Shown piece after piece: positions 18,101-27,161 of a DNA stretch of 64,000 nt (its first letter is position 1; every line of letters starts with the position of its first letter). The notes beneath the pieces are model-generated. The model did not search any database. It was not told the DNA's origin and saw only the letters and a list, made by a program, of their open reading frames with translations. The translations under genes and the position numbers were made by a program. This DNA comes from JADHLJ01 sp038118725 (lineage in GTDB: Bacteria; Pseudomonadota; Alphaproteobacteria; Thalassobaculales; Thalassobaculaceae), in contig JAYOIK010000021.1 of NCBI GenBank assembly GCA_038118725.1, positions 1 to 64,000 on the forward strand, given 5' to 3'.

Positions 18101-18768
18101 GAAAAGCGCTTAAGGGCAAGGTTAGAACCGGCGTTCTGGTATCCGGCGGCGGCACCAATCTCCAGGCGCTGATCGACGCGGCCTCGGCTCCGGATTTTCC
18201 AGCCGAGATTGTCCTGGTGATCTCCAATCGCCCCGACGCCGGGGCCCTGGACCGCGCGGCGAGAGCCGGGATCGCCACCCAAGTGATACGCCATGGCGAT
18301 TTCGACGGGCGCGCGCCCTTTGACGCGGCGCTGGACGACGCCCTGCGCGCCGCCGACTGCGACATCGTCTGCACCGCCGGTTTCATGCGTATTCTGACCG
18401 CCGATTTCGTCGAGGGTTGGCGCGGGCGCATGATCAACATTCACCCGAGCCTACTTCCAGCGTTTCCCGGATTGAACACCCATCAGCGCGCCCTGGACGC
18501 CAGCGCTCGCATCGCCGGTTGCACCGCGCATCTGGTCATCCCGGATCTCGACGCCGGCCCGATTCTCGTCCAGGCGGCGGTACCCATTCTACCGGACGAC
18601 ACCGCCGAGAGCCTGGCGGCGCGGGTTTTGGAGCAGGAACATCGGATCTATCCGCTGGCCCTCAAACTTGTCGCGGAAGGCCGGGTACGGGTTGTGGATG
18701 GCCGGGCGATGATCTCGGATCAGCCAGCGCCGAACGGCGGCGTCATGATCAATCCAAACCCCGAATGA
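18097..18768 (+). CDS. purN: phosphoribosylglycinamide formyltransferase
   Basis: Third step of purine synthesis, transferring a formyl group from 10-formyl-THF to GAR. The GAR loop is VSGGGTNLQALID, the catalytic Asn and His are in MINIHPSLLPAFPG, and the essential Asp is in PDLDAGPIL. It begins with GTG overlapping the purM stop, so the two are coupled. The length of 223 residues is normal. Confidence 0.95.
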   Translation: MRKALKGKVRTGVLVSGGGTNLQALIDAASAPDFPAEIVLVISNRPDAGALDRAARAGIATQVIRHGDFDGRAPFDAALDDALRAADCDIVCTAGFMRILTADFVEGWRGRMINIHPSLLPAFPGLNTHQRALDASARIAGCTAHLVIPDLDAGPILVQAAVPILPDDTAESLAARVLEQEHRIYPLALKLVAEGRVRVVDGRAMISDQPAPNGGVMINPNPE

Positions 18769-18853
18769 TGTTTTCAGACTTGGCGGAACCACTGGCGGTG
18801 TTTTATACAGCGTCTAGAGGTTATAAACCGGACGAAACCGGGGGATAGAGAAC

Positions 18854-18991
18854 ATGGCGGCCGAGCATTCCAAGAACGACGCGGATTACCAGTTCCATCA
18901 GAGCACCTATGATGGGGTCCTAACGCTTTTCAAGGTTTCGATCGTTCTGATCGTGATCACCTTGCTCTTGATGGCTTGGTTACTCGTCTAA
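18854..18991 (+). CDS. aa3-type cytochrome c oxidase subunit IV (45 residues)
   Basis: A 45-residue protein with a hydrophilic start containing His, Asp and Tyr residues (DADYQFHQSTYDG) and a single transmembrane helix (FKVSIVLIVITLLLMAWLL). This is the pattern of the small subunit IV found in alphaproteobacterial aa3 oxidases, which packs against the core complex. It is too short for most gene finders. The ATG at 18854 has a purine-rich GGGGATAGAG upstream. No other oxidase gene lies in the window, but these small genes are often placed away from the main operon. Confidence 0.75.
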   Translation: MAAEHSKNDADYQFHQSTYDGVLTLFKVSIVLIVITLLLMAWLLV

Positions 18992-18996
18992 GCCGG

Positions 18997-20664
18997 TCAA
19001 TCCCGCGCGACAATCCCCAGCTTCACCATCCAGACCACGAGCAAGACTACCTGCTCCAAAGACTGGCCGAGCGCTTCGGCCAAATCGTTCGTCGTGATCG
19101 CCCCTCTTTCGAGAAGATGATCAAGCGCCCGAGCGGCATTGGTGCCTCGAAACGGTTCGCCGATGCGATCAATCCGTGTCGCCAACGCGGCGTTTAGCCT
19201 GGCCCTTGGATCCTCCCCACGCGCGCGGATCACGCTGGTCGGCGACAAGGCGGTACTGGCGAAGCCTTGGAAAGCGGAAATCGGATCGCCCTTGATCGGA
19301 CTAACCGGGAAACGCTCGGGGTTGGGATCATTGTTCTCCGCCTTCCCACGTCGGTCGGCCTGTTCGCCCCAATGCTCGCACAATTGGTTCACGACACCGG
19401 GCCAATCAAAAACCGAGCGCGCCCGCGCCTTGCCCGCCTCGCCCATGCGACGACGCAGATCGGGATCGCGTATCAGGGCTTCCAGGGCACCGGCGGCGAC
19501 GGAGACATCGACCGCCGTGTGGATCGCCACCGAACCCGCGTATCCCTGGTAGCCGTCCATGCCTAGAACATGACGCTGTCCGATGAGCCATCCGCTCCCG
19601 GCCTGGGGCAGCAGGGTCGGGATAAGAAAACCCTCGACCCCGTCGGCGACACTGGCCCGATAGCCGTCCCAGTCGCTCAACACCACCGGCAAGCCGGCGG
19701 CCATCGCCTCGATCGGGGTGATGCCGAAGGTCTCCTGAATATTGTCGACCAGCGAGATGAACACATCCGCCGCCCCCCAGACCCTGTCCACGAAGCTCCG
19801 GTCATTGCCGTCCAGAAAATCGACGGTCACCGAGGGCGCATGGTTGCGCGCGGCCTCTTCATAAAGTTCGCGGTGTTGCTCACCACCGGGAAACCAGCCG
19901 ACATTGACCATGCGCACCTTGGCCCCGGTTCGCTTGACCGCCTCCTCCAGCGCCACGAACATCGGGCTCGGATGGGCCTTCTCGAAGAACGACAGGCGTC
20001 CGACCCAAAGCACCACCACTTCTTCCTCGGCGATCCCGAGTTGCCCGCGCACCGCCTCGCGCGTCCCGGGAGCGCCGGCACGGGACTGAATCTCGTCAAC
20101 CTCGACCCCGAGCGGAATAACCGGCATCGCGGGGAACGGGCGCGGTTTACTTTCCCCGCCACCGAAACGACCGGCGAGGAAGTCGGCGTATTCCTCGTAC
20201 ATTTCCGTCAGCGCGGCACGCACGGCGGGCGAAGTGCACCACATGGTATCCCAAGGCTGGATCGGCGCGGTGATCGCCCGCGCGATGTACTCTCGCATCG
20301 CGGGCGGGGCGAGCGAGTGGATCAAACCAGTGATCGAGTAAGCGCGATCCCCGCCCCGGCGCCGCATCCAGGCGAGATCGGAAAGGTCGGCGCTGGCCCG
20401 CACCAAGGTGCCCGCGTCGGCAAGCACCGGGTTGTTGAACACGCTGGTGGTTGAGACTGTCTTGGTTCTGGGATTGTCCTGGTAGAGCTCGGCCGCGACG
20501 TCGTCATTGTCCATGCGATTGAAGGCGAGAAACGGCAACTCATCCCCCGGCGCGTACTTGGCGAGAGCCCGATAAAGCCCGAGATTGGCCACGTCCTTGC
20601 CGAACGGATTATGCTTCAAGCCGATGCCCGTCGCCCCGAGATAGATCGCGCAGGGAGCGGTCAT
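18997..20664 (-). CDS. glycosyltransferase family 4-like protein with extra C-terminal domain
   Basis: 555-residue GT-B fold glycosyltransferase. The N-terminal domain is divergent; the C-terminal Rossmann domain has LWVGRLSFFEKAH and the nucleotide-sugar site IQETFGITPIEAMAAGLPVVLSDW with the E-x7-E pattern. After the transferase domain about 130 residues remain, ending in a helical segment (about 505-555, DHLLERGAITTNDLAEALG onward) that resembles a small helix-turn-helix-like module. The acceptor and donor are unknown. It converges on the small oxidase gene with a five-base gap. Confidence 0.8.
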   Translation of the reverse strand: MTAPCAIYLGATGIGLKHNPFGKDVANLGLYRALAKYAPGDELPFLAFNRMDNDDVAAELYQDNPRTKTVSTTSVFNNPVLADAGTLVRASADLSDLAWMRRRGGDRAYSITGLIHSLAPPAMREYIARAITAPIQPWDTMWCTSPAVRAALTEMYEEYADFLAGRFGGGESKPRPFPAMPVIPLGVEVDEIQSRAGAPGTREAVRGQLGIAEEEVVVLWVGRLSFFEKAHPSPMFVALEEAVKRTGAKVRMVNVGWFPGGEQHRELYEEAARNHAPSVTVDFLDGNDRSFVDRVWGAADVFISLVDNIQETFGITPIEAMAAGLPVVLSDWDGYRASVADGVEGFLIPTLLPQAGSGWLIGQRHVLGMDGYQGYAGSVAIHTAVDVSVAAGALEALIRDPDLRRRMGEAGKARARSVFDWPGVVNQLCEHWGEQADRRGKAENNDPNPERFPVSPIKGDPISAFQGFASTALSPTSVIRARGEDPRARLNAALATRIDRIGEPFRGTNAARALDHLLERGAITTNDLAEALGQSLEQVVLLVVWMVKLGIVARD

Positions 20665-20709
20665 TGAAACGTCCTTGAGTTTGCCGAGGTCAACGCGTCG
20701 ACGGGAATG

Positions 20710-21660
20710 TCAGTTCAATTCGCGCACCGGCGCGCCATCGTGCCAAGCCTGTATATTCTCGACCGCGTGTCCGTGGAAGATCCGATAGGTCTCCTCGGTC
20801 ACGTAGCCCATATGCGGACTGAGCACGACATTCTCCAGGGAGCGATAGGGATGATCCGCCAGCAGCGGCTCGGTCTCGTAGACGTCTATCGCCGCGCCGC
20901 GGATCGAGCCGGCTTGCAGGGTGCTCAACAGCGCCGCCTGGTCGACGATCGGCCCACGCGAGGTATTGACCAGAAACGCGTGGGATTGCATCCGCCCGAG
21001 ATCCGCCGCCGTCACCAGGCCGCGGGAACGGTCGCTCAGCACCATGTGAATGCTGATGAAATCGGCTTTCGAGAACAGTTCTTCCTTGGAGACCAGTTCC
21101 GCCCCCATCTCGGCGCAGCGCTCGGCGGTGAGATTGGCGCTCCAGGCGATGATCTTCATCCCGAAGGCCTTGGCGAAAGTCGCGACCTGACCGCCGATCT
21201 TGCCGAGACCCAGCAGGCCCAGGGTCTTGCCACGCAACTCAAGGCATATCCGCGTTTGCCAGAGACCCTGGCGCATCATCCGATCGTCATGCGCGATGTT
21301 CCGCGCCGCCGCCATCAACAACGCCCAGGTGTGCTCCGCCGTCGCCCAGGCCGACCCCTGGGTCCCGCAGACCACCACGCCTTGCGCCTTGGCCGCCGCC
21401 ACGTCCACCGACGCGTTCCGCATCCCCGTGGTGATGAACAGCTTCAGGTTCGGCAAGCGTTCGAACACGGCCGCCGGGAAGGGCGTTCGCTCGCGCATGG
21501 CGCAGACAATCTCGAAATCCTGGAGCCGCGCCACCAGCGCGTCCGGTTCGACCAGATTATCGGTGAACACCACCGTCTCGTAGCCGTCGGGGAGAGAGCC
21601 CCAATCGGCCATCTTCAAGGCCAATTCGGTGTAGTCGTCCAGAATCGCGATCTTCGGCAT
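20710..21660 (-). CDS. D-2-hydroxyacid dehydrogenase
   Basis: 316-residue NAD(P)-dependent dehydrogenase of the D-isomer family. The nucleotide loop is GLLGLGKIGGQVA near residue 150. Active-site residues are the Arg in NTSRGPIVD, a Glu in the YETEPL region and the His in LSPHMGY. The sequence fits the branch related to phosphoglycerate dehydrogenase without the ACT domain; the exact 2-keto acid is unknown. It is monocistronic or the last gene after msrB, which ends 76 bases upstream. Confidence 0.88.
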   Translation of the reverse strand: MPKIAILDDYTELALKMADWGSLPDGYETVVFTDNLVEPDALVARLQDFEIVCAMRERTPFPAAVFERLPNLKLFITTGMRNASVDVAAAKAQGVVVCGTQGSAWATAEHTWALLMAAARNIAHDDRMMRQGLWQTRICLELRGKTLGLLGLGKIGGQVATFAKAFGMKIIAWSANLTAERCAEMGAELVSKEELFSKADFISIHMVLSDRSRGLVTAADLGRMQSHAFLVNTSRGPIVDQAALLSTLQAGSIRGAAIDVYETEPLLADHPYRSLENVVLSPHMGYVTEETYRIFHGHAVENIQAWHDGAPVRELN

Positions 21661-21736
21661 GGCTAAACCATTTCATGAGGAATGACCCGCAATAGTTTGA
21701 TATTGCGATGTTTTGCACATTGAAAACTATCGAGTT

Positions 21737-22153
21737 TTACTCCGCCGCGTCCTCGACATCGCCCTTGGCGACCAGATCCAACGAGGCCGAGTTCATGCAG
21801 TAGCGCAGTCCCGTCGGCGCTGGTCCATCCTCGAAGACATGCCCCAGATGGCCGTCACAACGCGCGCAATGCACCTCGGTGCGGGTCATGAAGAAGCTGC
21901 GATCCGTTGTGGTTTCGACCGCCTCGGCGTTGATCGGCTCGTAGAAGCTCGGCCAGCCGGTGCCGGACTCGAACTTGGTGTCGCTATCAAACAGCGGCTG
22001 ACCACAACACACGCAGTTATAGATCCCCGGGTCCTTGTTCGAGGCGTATTTCCCCGACCAGGCCCGCTCGGTGCCATGAGCGCGGGTTACCTTGTACTGA
22101 ATGTCGTCAAGCTGCGCGCGCCACTCGGCTTCGGTTTTAACGATTTTATCCAT
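21737..22153 (-). CDS. msrB: peptide-methionine (R)-S-oxide reductase
   Basis: Repairs the R-sulfoxide of oxidised methionine in proteins. The 138-residue protein has the zinc Cys pairs C47/C50 (CVCC) and C96/C99 (CARC), the GTGWPSF substrate loop, HLGHVF and the catalytic C119 in RYCMNSASL. The length is normal and there is no signal peptide, so it is cytosolic. Confidence 0.96.
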   Translation of the reverse strand: MDKIVKTEAEWRAQLDDIQYKVTRAHGTERAWSGKYASNKDPGIYNCVCCGQPLFDSDTKFESGTGWPSFYEPINAEAVETTTDRSFFMTRTEVHCARCDGHLGHVFEDGPAPTGLRYCMNSASLDLVAKGDVEDAAE

Positions 22154-22232
22154 CGATCAATCCTCCCTTGGGGGTGATTCAAGATAGAGCCGAGGCGGCA
22201 CTCTTCACAAGCGCCGCCTTCGAGGCGTCCGA

Positions 22233-23444
22233 TCAAACCTTGCGGCGCTCCTCGATCAGGATGCCGTCCTTGAGCAAGCCGTCGATCTCTTCCTCGGAGT
22301 AGCCATGATCGGCGAGGATCTCGCGGCCATGCTGGCCGAATTTCGGCGGCACGCTCTTGACCGAACCCGGGGTGCGGGAGAATTTGATCGGAATGCCCCA
22401 GCTTTTGTACCAATCCTTCTCGACCCGCATCTTGCGGTGCAGGGTGTGCGGGTGGTTCATCACGTCGTGGGTGTCGCGGATCGGTCCCACCGGCAGACCC
22501 GCGGCCAGCAACTTCTCGCAAAACGCCTCGCCGTCGACTTCGGCGAAGACGCCCTCGAGCTCCTTCTTGAGCTCCGCCTTGTTGGTCTGCCGGTCGCCAT
22601 TGGTCAGGAATCTGGGGTCCTCACCCAGTTCCGGGCGCCCGACCTCGTTGCACAACCGCCGCCAGGCGCGGTCGTTACCGCCGGCGATGAAGATCTTGCA
22701 GGTCTTGGTCTCGAACAGATCATAGGGCGCGATATTCGGGTGTGGATTACCGCTCAGGCCCGGGATTTTGCCGCCGGAGACGAAATAGTTCGGGACGTGC
22801 GGGTGCATTAGCGCCAGCCCGCAATCATAGAGCGTCATGTCGAGATACTGACCGACGCCGGACTTCTCGCGCTCCAGCAGAGCCATCAGGATTGCGTTGC
22901 CGGCATAGAGGCCGGTGCCGATATCGACCATCGCCAGGCCGAGCCGGGTCGGGCCGCTTTCCGGCGCGCCGTTGATCGAAAAATGGCCGACCATGGCCTG
23001 GATGATCCCGTCATACCCGGGAAAACCGCCATAGGGACCATCGGCGCCGAAGCCGGAGATCCGGCAATGCACCAGTTTCGGGAATTTCTTGGAGAGAACC
23101 TCCTCGTAGCCCAGCCCCCAACGCTCCATGGAGCCGGTCTTGTAGTTCTCGATGATCACGTCGGCGCCCTCGAGCAGGCGCAGCAGTACCGCCTTGCCCT
23201 CCTCTGTCGCCAGATCCAGACCGATGGATTTCTTGTTGCGGTTCACGCCGATGAAGTATGACGCGTCCTCGTCATGGAACGGCGGTCCCCAATCCCGTAC
23301 CTCGTCACCCTGGGGCGGTTCGACCTTGATGATTTCGGCGCCATGATCGCCCAGCATCTGGGTACAGTACGGTCCGCCGAGCACCCTTGTGCAATCGACC
23401 ACCTTCATTCCGGCGAGCGCGCCGCCGCTTTTCACTTCACTCAT
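22233..23444 (-). CDS. CaiB/BaiF family CoA-transferase
   Basis: 403-residue class III CoA-transferase that moves CoA between carboxylic acids. The N-terminal LAGMKVVDCTRVLGGPYCTQMLGDHGAEIIKVE and ENYKTGSMERWGLGYE are typical, and the nucleophilic Asp is D174 in MVDIGTG. The substrate is unknown. It lies downstream of the DUF169 and GMC genes on the same strand, about 100 bases from DUF169, so a catabolic role with them is possible. Confidence 0.9.
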   Translation of the reverse strand: MSEVKSGGALAGMKVVDCTRVLGGPYCTQMLGDHGAEIIKVEPPQGDEVRDWGPPFHDEDASYFIGVNRNKKSIGLDLATEEGKAVLLRLLEGADVIIENYKTGSMERWGLGYEEVLSKKFPKLVHCRISGFGADGPYGGFPGYDGIIQAMVGHFSINGAPESGPTRLGLAMVDIGTGLYAGNAILMALLEREKSGVGQYLDMTLYDCGLALMHPHVPNYFVSGGKIPGLSGNPHPNIAPYDLFETKTCKIFIAGGNDRAWRRLCNEVGRPELGEDPRFLTNGDRQTNKAELKKELEGVFAEVDGEAFCEKLLAAGLPVGPIRDTHDVMNHPHTLHRKMRVEKDWYKSWGIPIKFSRTPGSVKSVPPKFGQHGREILADHGYSEEEIDGLLKDGILIEERRKV

Positions 23445-23544
23445 GGAAAACGCCTTTGTTCATCGCGAGGATCGCGGCGAAATTATGGGAGAGCGGCGCG
23501 ACCCGCAAGCGGAATGCTCCGTCGCGCCGATCACTGACTTCAAA

Positions 23545-24339
23545 CTAGCCGTAGCTCTTCGACATCCCGTCTCCAGGGTCGGCGAAGGCGGAATACGGCG
23601 GATAGGGATAGCGCAGGCCGTTCTTGGCGAGATGCTTCATCCCCTCGACCCCGCGCACGAACTCGTCCGGCGGGCAGGCCATCAGCAACTCATCATCGGC
23701 GACGCCGCCGTAGCGACGCTCGGCATAGCAGGGCAGCGCCAAGCTGGTCTCGCGGGTCGAAAGCGCTCGGCCCCAGCTATCGGCGCAGGCGCTCTCGCCC
23801 GTAAGGGTGAAGTCATAGCGGCGGTAGTTGTGATACTGTAAACCGTTGATGAACAGGATCATCTGCCCCGGCGAGGCGTAGAACAAACAGATATCCGGCG
23901 GATCAAGACGGCCCGAACGCAGGGGCGAGGCCGCGAGGCCGGAATAGCGCCCGGCCTCGACCCGCGGCATTTGCGCCTGATGGGCGGCGGCGGCCTCCTG
24001 GTTGCCGAACCAGACCCCGGTCATCTTCTCGCCCGAGCCGACATCCGCGGGTATCGGCTCCAACCCGATATTCGCGCCGCAGCTAGAGCCGGGGCGCAGA
24101 TTGTCCTGGACGATACCGAGGGTGAAACCGGCGGTGCGCACTTGGGTGACCAACTGACAGGTGGTGAAGAACTTGCCGTCGCTCGGCGTGCGCAATCCCT
24201 GGATCCGGCGCATCTCGTCCGCGTCCTCGAACAGCTTCATGCCGAACGGAAAGGTGCGGATCTTGATCAGGTCCACCAGATCCTCGGCGGCGGTCTTGAT
24301 TTCCGCCGCGCCGGGCATCTCGGTTTTCGTCTCACTCAT
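23545..24339 (-). CDS. DUF169 family protein
   Basis: 264-residue protein of the DUF169 family, whose biochemical role I do not know. Visible features are IKIRTFPFGMKLFED early on, a SSCGANIGLEPIP segment and ESACADSWGRAL, typical family blocks with conserved Cys. There is no signal peptide or membrane segment. It lies 21 bases downstream of the GMC oxidoreductase gene and is probably co-transcribed with it. Confidence 0.75.
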   Translation of the reverse strand: MSETKTEMPGAAEIKTAAEDLVDLIKIRTFPFGMKLFEDADEMRRIQGLRTPSDGKFFTTCQLVTQVRTAGFTLGIVQDNLRPGSSCGANIGLEPIPADVGSGEKMTGVWFGNQEAAAAHQAQMPRVEAGRYSGLAASPLRSGRLDPPDICLFYASPGQMILFINGLQYHNYRRYDFTLTGESACADSWGRALSTRETSLALPCYAERRYGGVADDELLMACPPDEFVRGVEGMKHLAKNGLRYPYPPYSAFADPGDGMSKSYG

Positions 24340-24360
24340 GACGGGCTCCCTGTTTTGTGG

Positions 24361-25968
24361 TTAGGCCGCGCTCTTGGCGTCCTCGATGATCATCGCCGAG
24401 GCCTTCTCGGCGATCATGATGGTCGGCGCGTTGGTATTGCCCGTGGTCACCGTCGGCATCACCGAGGCGTCGACAACACGCAGCCCCTGGATCCCGTGCA
24501 CCGCGAGCCGCGGGCTGACCACGGCCATCGGGTCCTCGCCCATCTTACAGGTGCCCACGGGGTGATAGATGATGCTGCCCTGCTCGCGCACGAAGGTCTC
24601 CAGCGCCTCGCGCGCGGTCACGTCCGGCCCCGGCAGGGTCTCCGCCACGTTATAGGGCGCGAAGGCCGGCTGGGCGAAAATCCGCCTTGTGTGCTCGATT
24701 CCCGCCAGGGTGACCCGCATGTCATCGGGGTCCGAGAGATAGTTCGGACGGATCTTCGGACGCTCCAACGGGTCCGGCGAGGCGGCCATGATCGTGCCCC
24801 GGCTGGACGGCCGGACCGCGCAGACCGCGACGGTCATGCCGCCTTCTTTCTCAAGTTGGCCGATCACCCCCTGCTGATAGCTCGCCGGAGTAAACAAGAG
24901 CTGCAGGTCCGGACTGGAAAGCCCTTCCCGGCTGCGGCAGAACACCTGGGCGCTGGTCACCCCGAAGGTCAACGCGCCCTTGCCCTGGATCACGAACTTG
25001 CCGATTTCGCGCAGCAGTTTCGCGCCGCGCGCCAGTTGGTTGATCGAGTCCGTGTCCTTGACCCGATGCGCGATGCGGGCGACATAGTGATCCGAGAGAT
25101 TGCCGCCGACGCCGGGCGAGTCATGCAGGACCTCGACCCCGATGGAGCGCAGATGCTCCGCCGGTCCGATACCCGAAACCTGAAGCAAATGCGGGGAGTT
25201 CACCGCGCCGCCCGAGACGATCACCTCGCGCCGGGCCGTCGCGACCCGATCGACGCCCTTCTGGCGAAACGCGATACCGGTGCAGCGCTTGCCCTCGAAG
25301 ATGAGGCGCGTGGCGACCGCGTTAACCTCGATATGCACGTTCTGGCGCCGCTTGGCCCGGGCGAGAAAGGTTTGCGCCGTGGAGCCACGACGACGGCCAA
25401 TCCGGGTCATCTGCGAGTAGCCGACCCCCTCGGGCTCGGCGCCGTTCAGGTCCTGGCTGCGCTTGAAACCAGCCTGCTCGGCGGCTTCGACGAACTTATG
25501 AGTCAGGGTTAGGTTGGTGCGGTAATCCTCGACCTCGAGCGGCCCTCCCTTGCCGCGATGCGCCGGATCACCGCCATTGCGATAGTTTTCGGACTTGCGG
25601 AAGAACGGCAACACTTCCTCGAAGGACCAGCCGCGACAGCCCATCTGGGCCCAACCGTCATAGTCCGCGGGATTGCCGCGCACGTAGAGCATGCCGTTGA
25701 TCGAGCTCGACCCGCCGAGCACACGGCCCCTCGGCCAGTGGATGCGTCTATTGCCGCTGGTTTCCTCGGGCTCGGAGGAATAGTTCCAATTGACCTTGTC
25801 GTTGTACAGCAGATGCAGGATACCGGCCGGAATATGGATCATCGGGTGCAGATCCCTCGGCCCCGCCTCCAGCACCAGCACCCGCGAGCCGTCCTCGCTC
25901 AACCGGTCCGCAAGCACGCAACCGGCCGAGCCGGCGCCGACGACGATGTAGTCCGCGTCTAGATTCAT
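24361..25968 (-). CDS. GMC family oxidoreductase (choline dehydrogenase-like)
   Basis: 535-residue FAD enzyme oxidising an alcohol. The ADP-binding loop is VVGAGSAGCVLADRLSEDG, followed by GGSSSINGMLYVRG, the family signature. The C-terminal block has the catalytic His in YHPVGTCKMG and the Asn in GNTNAPTIMIAE. The substrate (choline, polyethylene glycol or another alcohol) is not predictable. It is the first gene after a REPIN-like element and likely leads the DUF169 gene. Confidence 0.9.
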   Translation of the reverse strand: MNLDADYIVVGAGSAGCVLADRLSEDGSRVLVLEAGPRDLHPMIHIPAGILHLLYNDKVNWNYSSEPEETSGNRRIHWPRGRVLGGSSSINGMLYVRGNPADYDGWAQMGCRGWSFEEVLPFFRKSENYRNGGDPAHRGKGGPLEVEDYRTNLTLTHKFVEAAEQAGFKRSQDLNGAEPEGVGYSQMTRIGRRRGSTAQTFLARAKRRQNVHIEVNAVATRLIFEGKRCTGIAFRQKGVDRVATARREVIVSGGAVNSPHLLQVSGIGPAEHLRSIGVEVLHDSPGVGGNLSDHYVARIAHRVKDTDSINQLARGAKLLREIGKFVIQGKGALTFGVTSAQVFCRSREGLSSPDLQLLFTPASYQQGVIGQLEKEGGMTVAVCAVRPSSRGTIMAASPDPLERPKIRPNYLSDPDDMRVTLAGIEHTRRIFAQPAFAPYNVAETLPGPDVTAREALETFVREQGSIIYHPVGTCKMGEDPMAVVSPRLAVHGIQGLRVVDASVMPTVTTGNTNAPTIMIAEKASAMIIEDAKSAA

Positions 25969-25981
25969 ATCAACCTACTCC

Positions 25982-26112
25982 ATCATCCCACCGTAGGGCG
26001 GGATCCATTCCGCTTTCTTCACAACCCGGCTATCCTTGCAAAACTCATCAATGAACCACCATGCCCCATGCTCTCTGTCCGAGGAATGGATCCCGCGCTC
26101 CCGCGGGATGAC
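25982..26112. repeat. REPIN-like element A (two inverted palindromes)
   Basis: Two imperfect copies of one palindrome lie in opposite orientation at about 25982-26011 and 26081-26112. The right arm has an eight-base perfect stem, ATCCCGCG with CGCGGGAT, and the left arm an eight-base stem with one mismatch. Both carry the outward GATGA/TCATC end and the inward GGAATGGATCC end. It fills the gap between the GMC and first LLM genes. Confidence 0.75.
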
Positions 26113-26145
26113 ATCCTTCGTGGGGCCGTCAAACTCCCCTTACCC

Positions 26146-27105
26146 TCACGCCTTGCTCAGGATCCCCTCGGCGAAACGGTCCATGGACGCCAGGGTCGCA
26201 TCCAGGCTATCCGGTTTGGCGAGTTGGAACATGAAGATCTCAACGCCCAGCTCCTTGAGCGCGCCGATATCATCCATGATCGCCGAGCCACCGCCGGTCA
26301 TGATGTGCCGGACGCCTTCCTGGGGTGTTTTGCGGTCCATCATCTCCCAGTCCCAGTTGCTCCAGAAACCGAGATCGATGCTTTCCGGGGCGCGGTCGTG
26401 CTCGGCCGCCATCTGCTTCAGCGAGGATAGCCCGGCGGCGTATTTATCCGTCGTGTTCAAGGGAAAGGCCGGGTTGGCGCCGATCGGGAACCAGCCGTCG
26501 CCGAGTTTGACCGCGCGCCGTTTGGCCGCCGGGCTCTCGCCGCCGATCCAGAGCGGCGGGTGCGGGTCCTGCACCGGCTTGGGTTCGAACTTCACGTCGG
26601 AAAAGCTGTTGTATTTGCCCTGATAGGACGGCGACTCGGCGGTCCAGAGCTCCTTGAAGATCTCCAGGTATTCGTCCGTCACCTTGCCGCGTTCCTTGAA
26701 CGGCTCGGTACCGATGGCCTCGAATTCCTCCTCCATCCAGCCGGCGCCGCAGCCGATGGTGACCCGACCGTTGGACAGTACATCAATGGTCGCGATGGTC
26801 TTGGCGGTATGCACGGGATTGCGGTGCGGAACCACCATCACCGAGGAAAGGATGCGAATATCGGTGGTGACCGCCGCCACATAGGACATCAGGGTCAGCT
26901 GTTCCAGACACGCGCCGTCCGGCGGGAACGGCGGCTCGCCGTCGTCCGAATAGGGGTAAAGCGGGTTGATCTGTTTCGGAATCACGATGTGATCCGATAC
27001 CGAGACATAGCCCAGCCCCATTGCCTCGGCATGGGCCAGAACCTTCTTGATCGCCGCGGGCTCGGCCAGCGGCCCACGGGTGGGAAGTCCAAATCCGAAC
27101 ACCAT
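26146..27105 (-). CDS. LLM class F420/flavin-dependent oxidoreductase (paralog 1)
   Basis: 319-residue luciferase-like TIM-barrel enzyme. Family marks are the N-terminal FGFGLPTRG, the VSDHIVIP cofactor strand, NGRVTIGCGAGWMEEEFEA and PLWIGGESPAAKRRAVKLGDGWFP. Such proteins use F420 or FMN to reduce or oxidise small molecules. The ATG at 27105 has GGAGG upstream and is preferred over one at 27132. It is a close tandem paralog of the next gene upstream. Nearby F420 synthesis genes favour F420 as cofactor, but this is inference. Confidence 0.85.
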   Translation of the reverse strand: MVFGFGLPTRGPLAEPAAIKKVLAHAEAMGLGYVSVSDHIVIPKQINPLYPYSDDGEPPFPPDGACLEQLTLMSYVAAVTTDIRILSSVMVVPHRNPVHTAKTIATIDVLSNGRVTIGCGAGWMEEEFEAIGTEPFKERGKVTDEYLEIFKELWTAESPSYQGKYNSFSDVKFEPKPVQDPHPPLWIGGESPAAKRRAVKLGDGWFPIGANPAFPLNTTDKYAAGLSSLKQMAAEHDRAPESIDLGFWSNWDWEMMDRKTPQEGVRHIMTGGGSAIMDDIGALKELGVEIFMFQLAKPDSLDATLASMDRFAEGILSKA

Positions 27106-27161
27106 GTCGGCCTCCTTCGTGACGAGGACCACCGTCGCGGCGATCCCTCGGTTTCATCCTG

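Noticed and set aside
23971..25512. 513-residue plus-strand frame
   Set aside because: His/Arg/Asp-rich shadow antisense to the DUF169 and GMC genes, which have clear family motifs.
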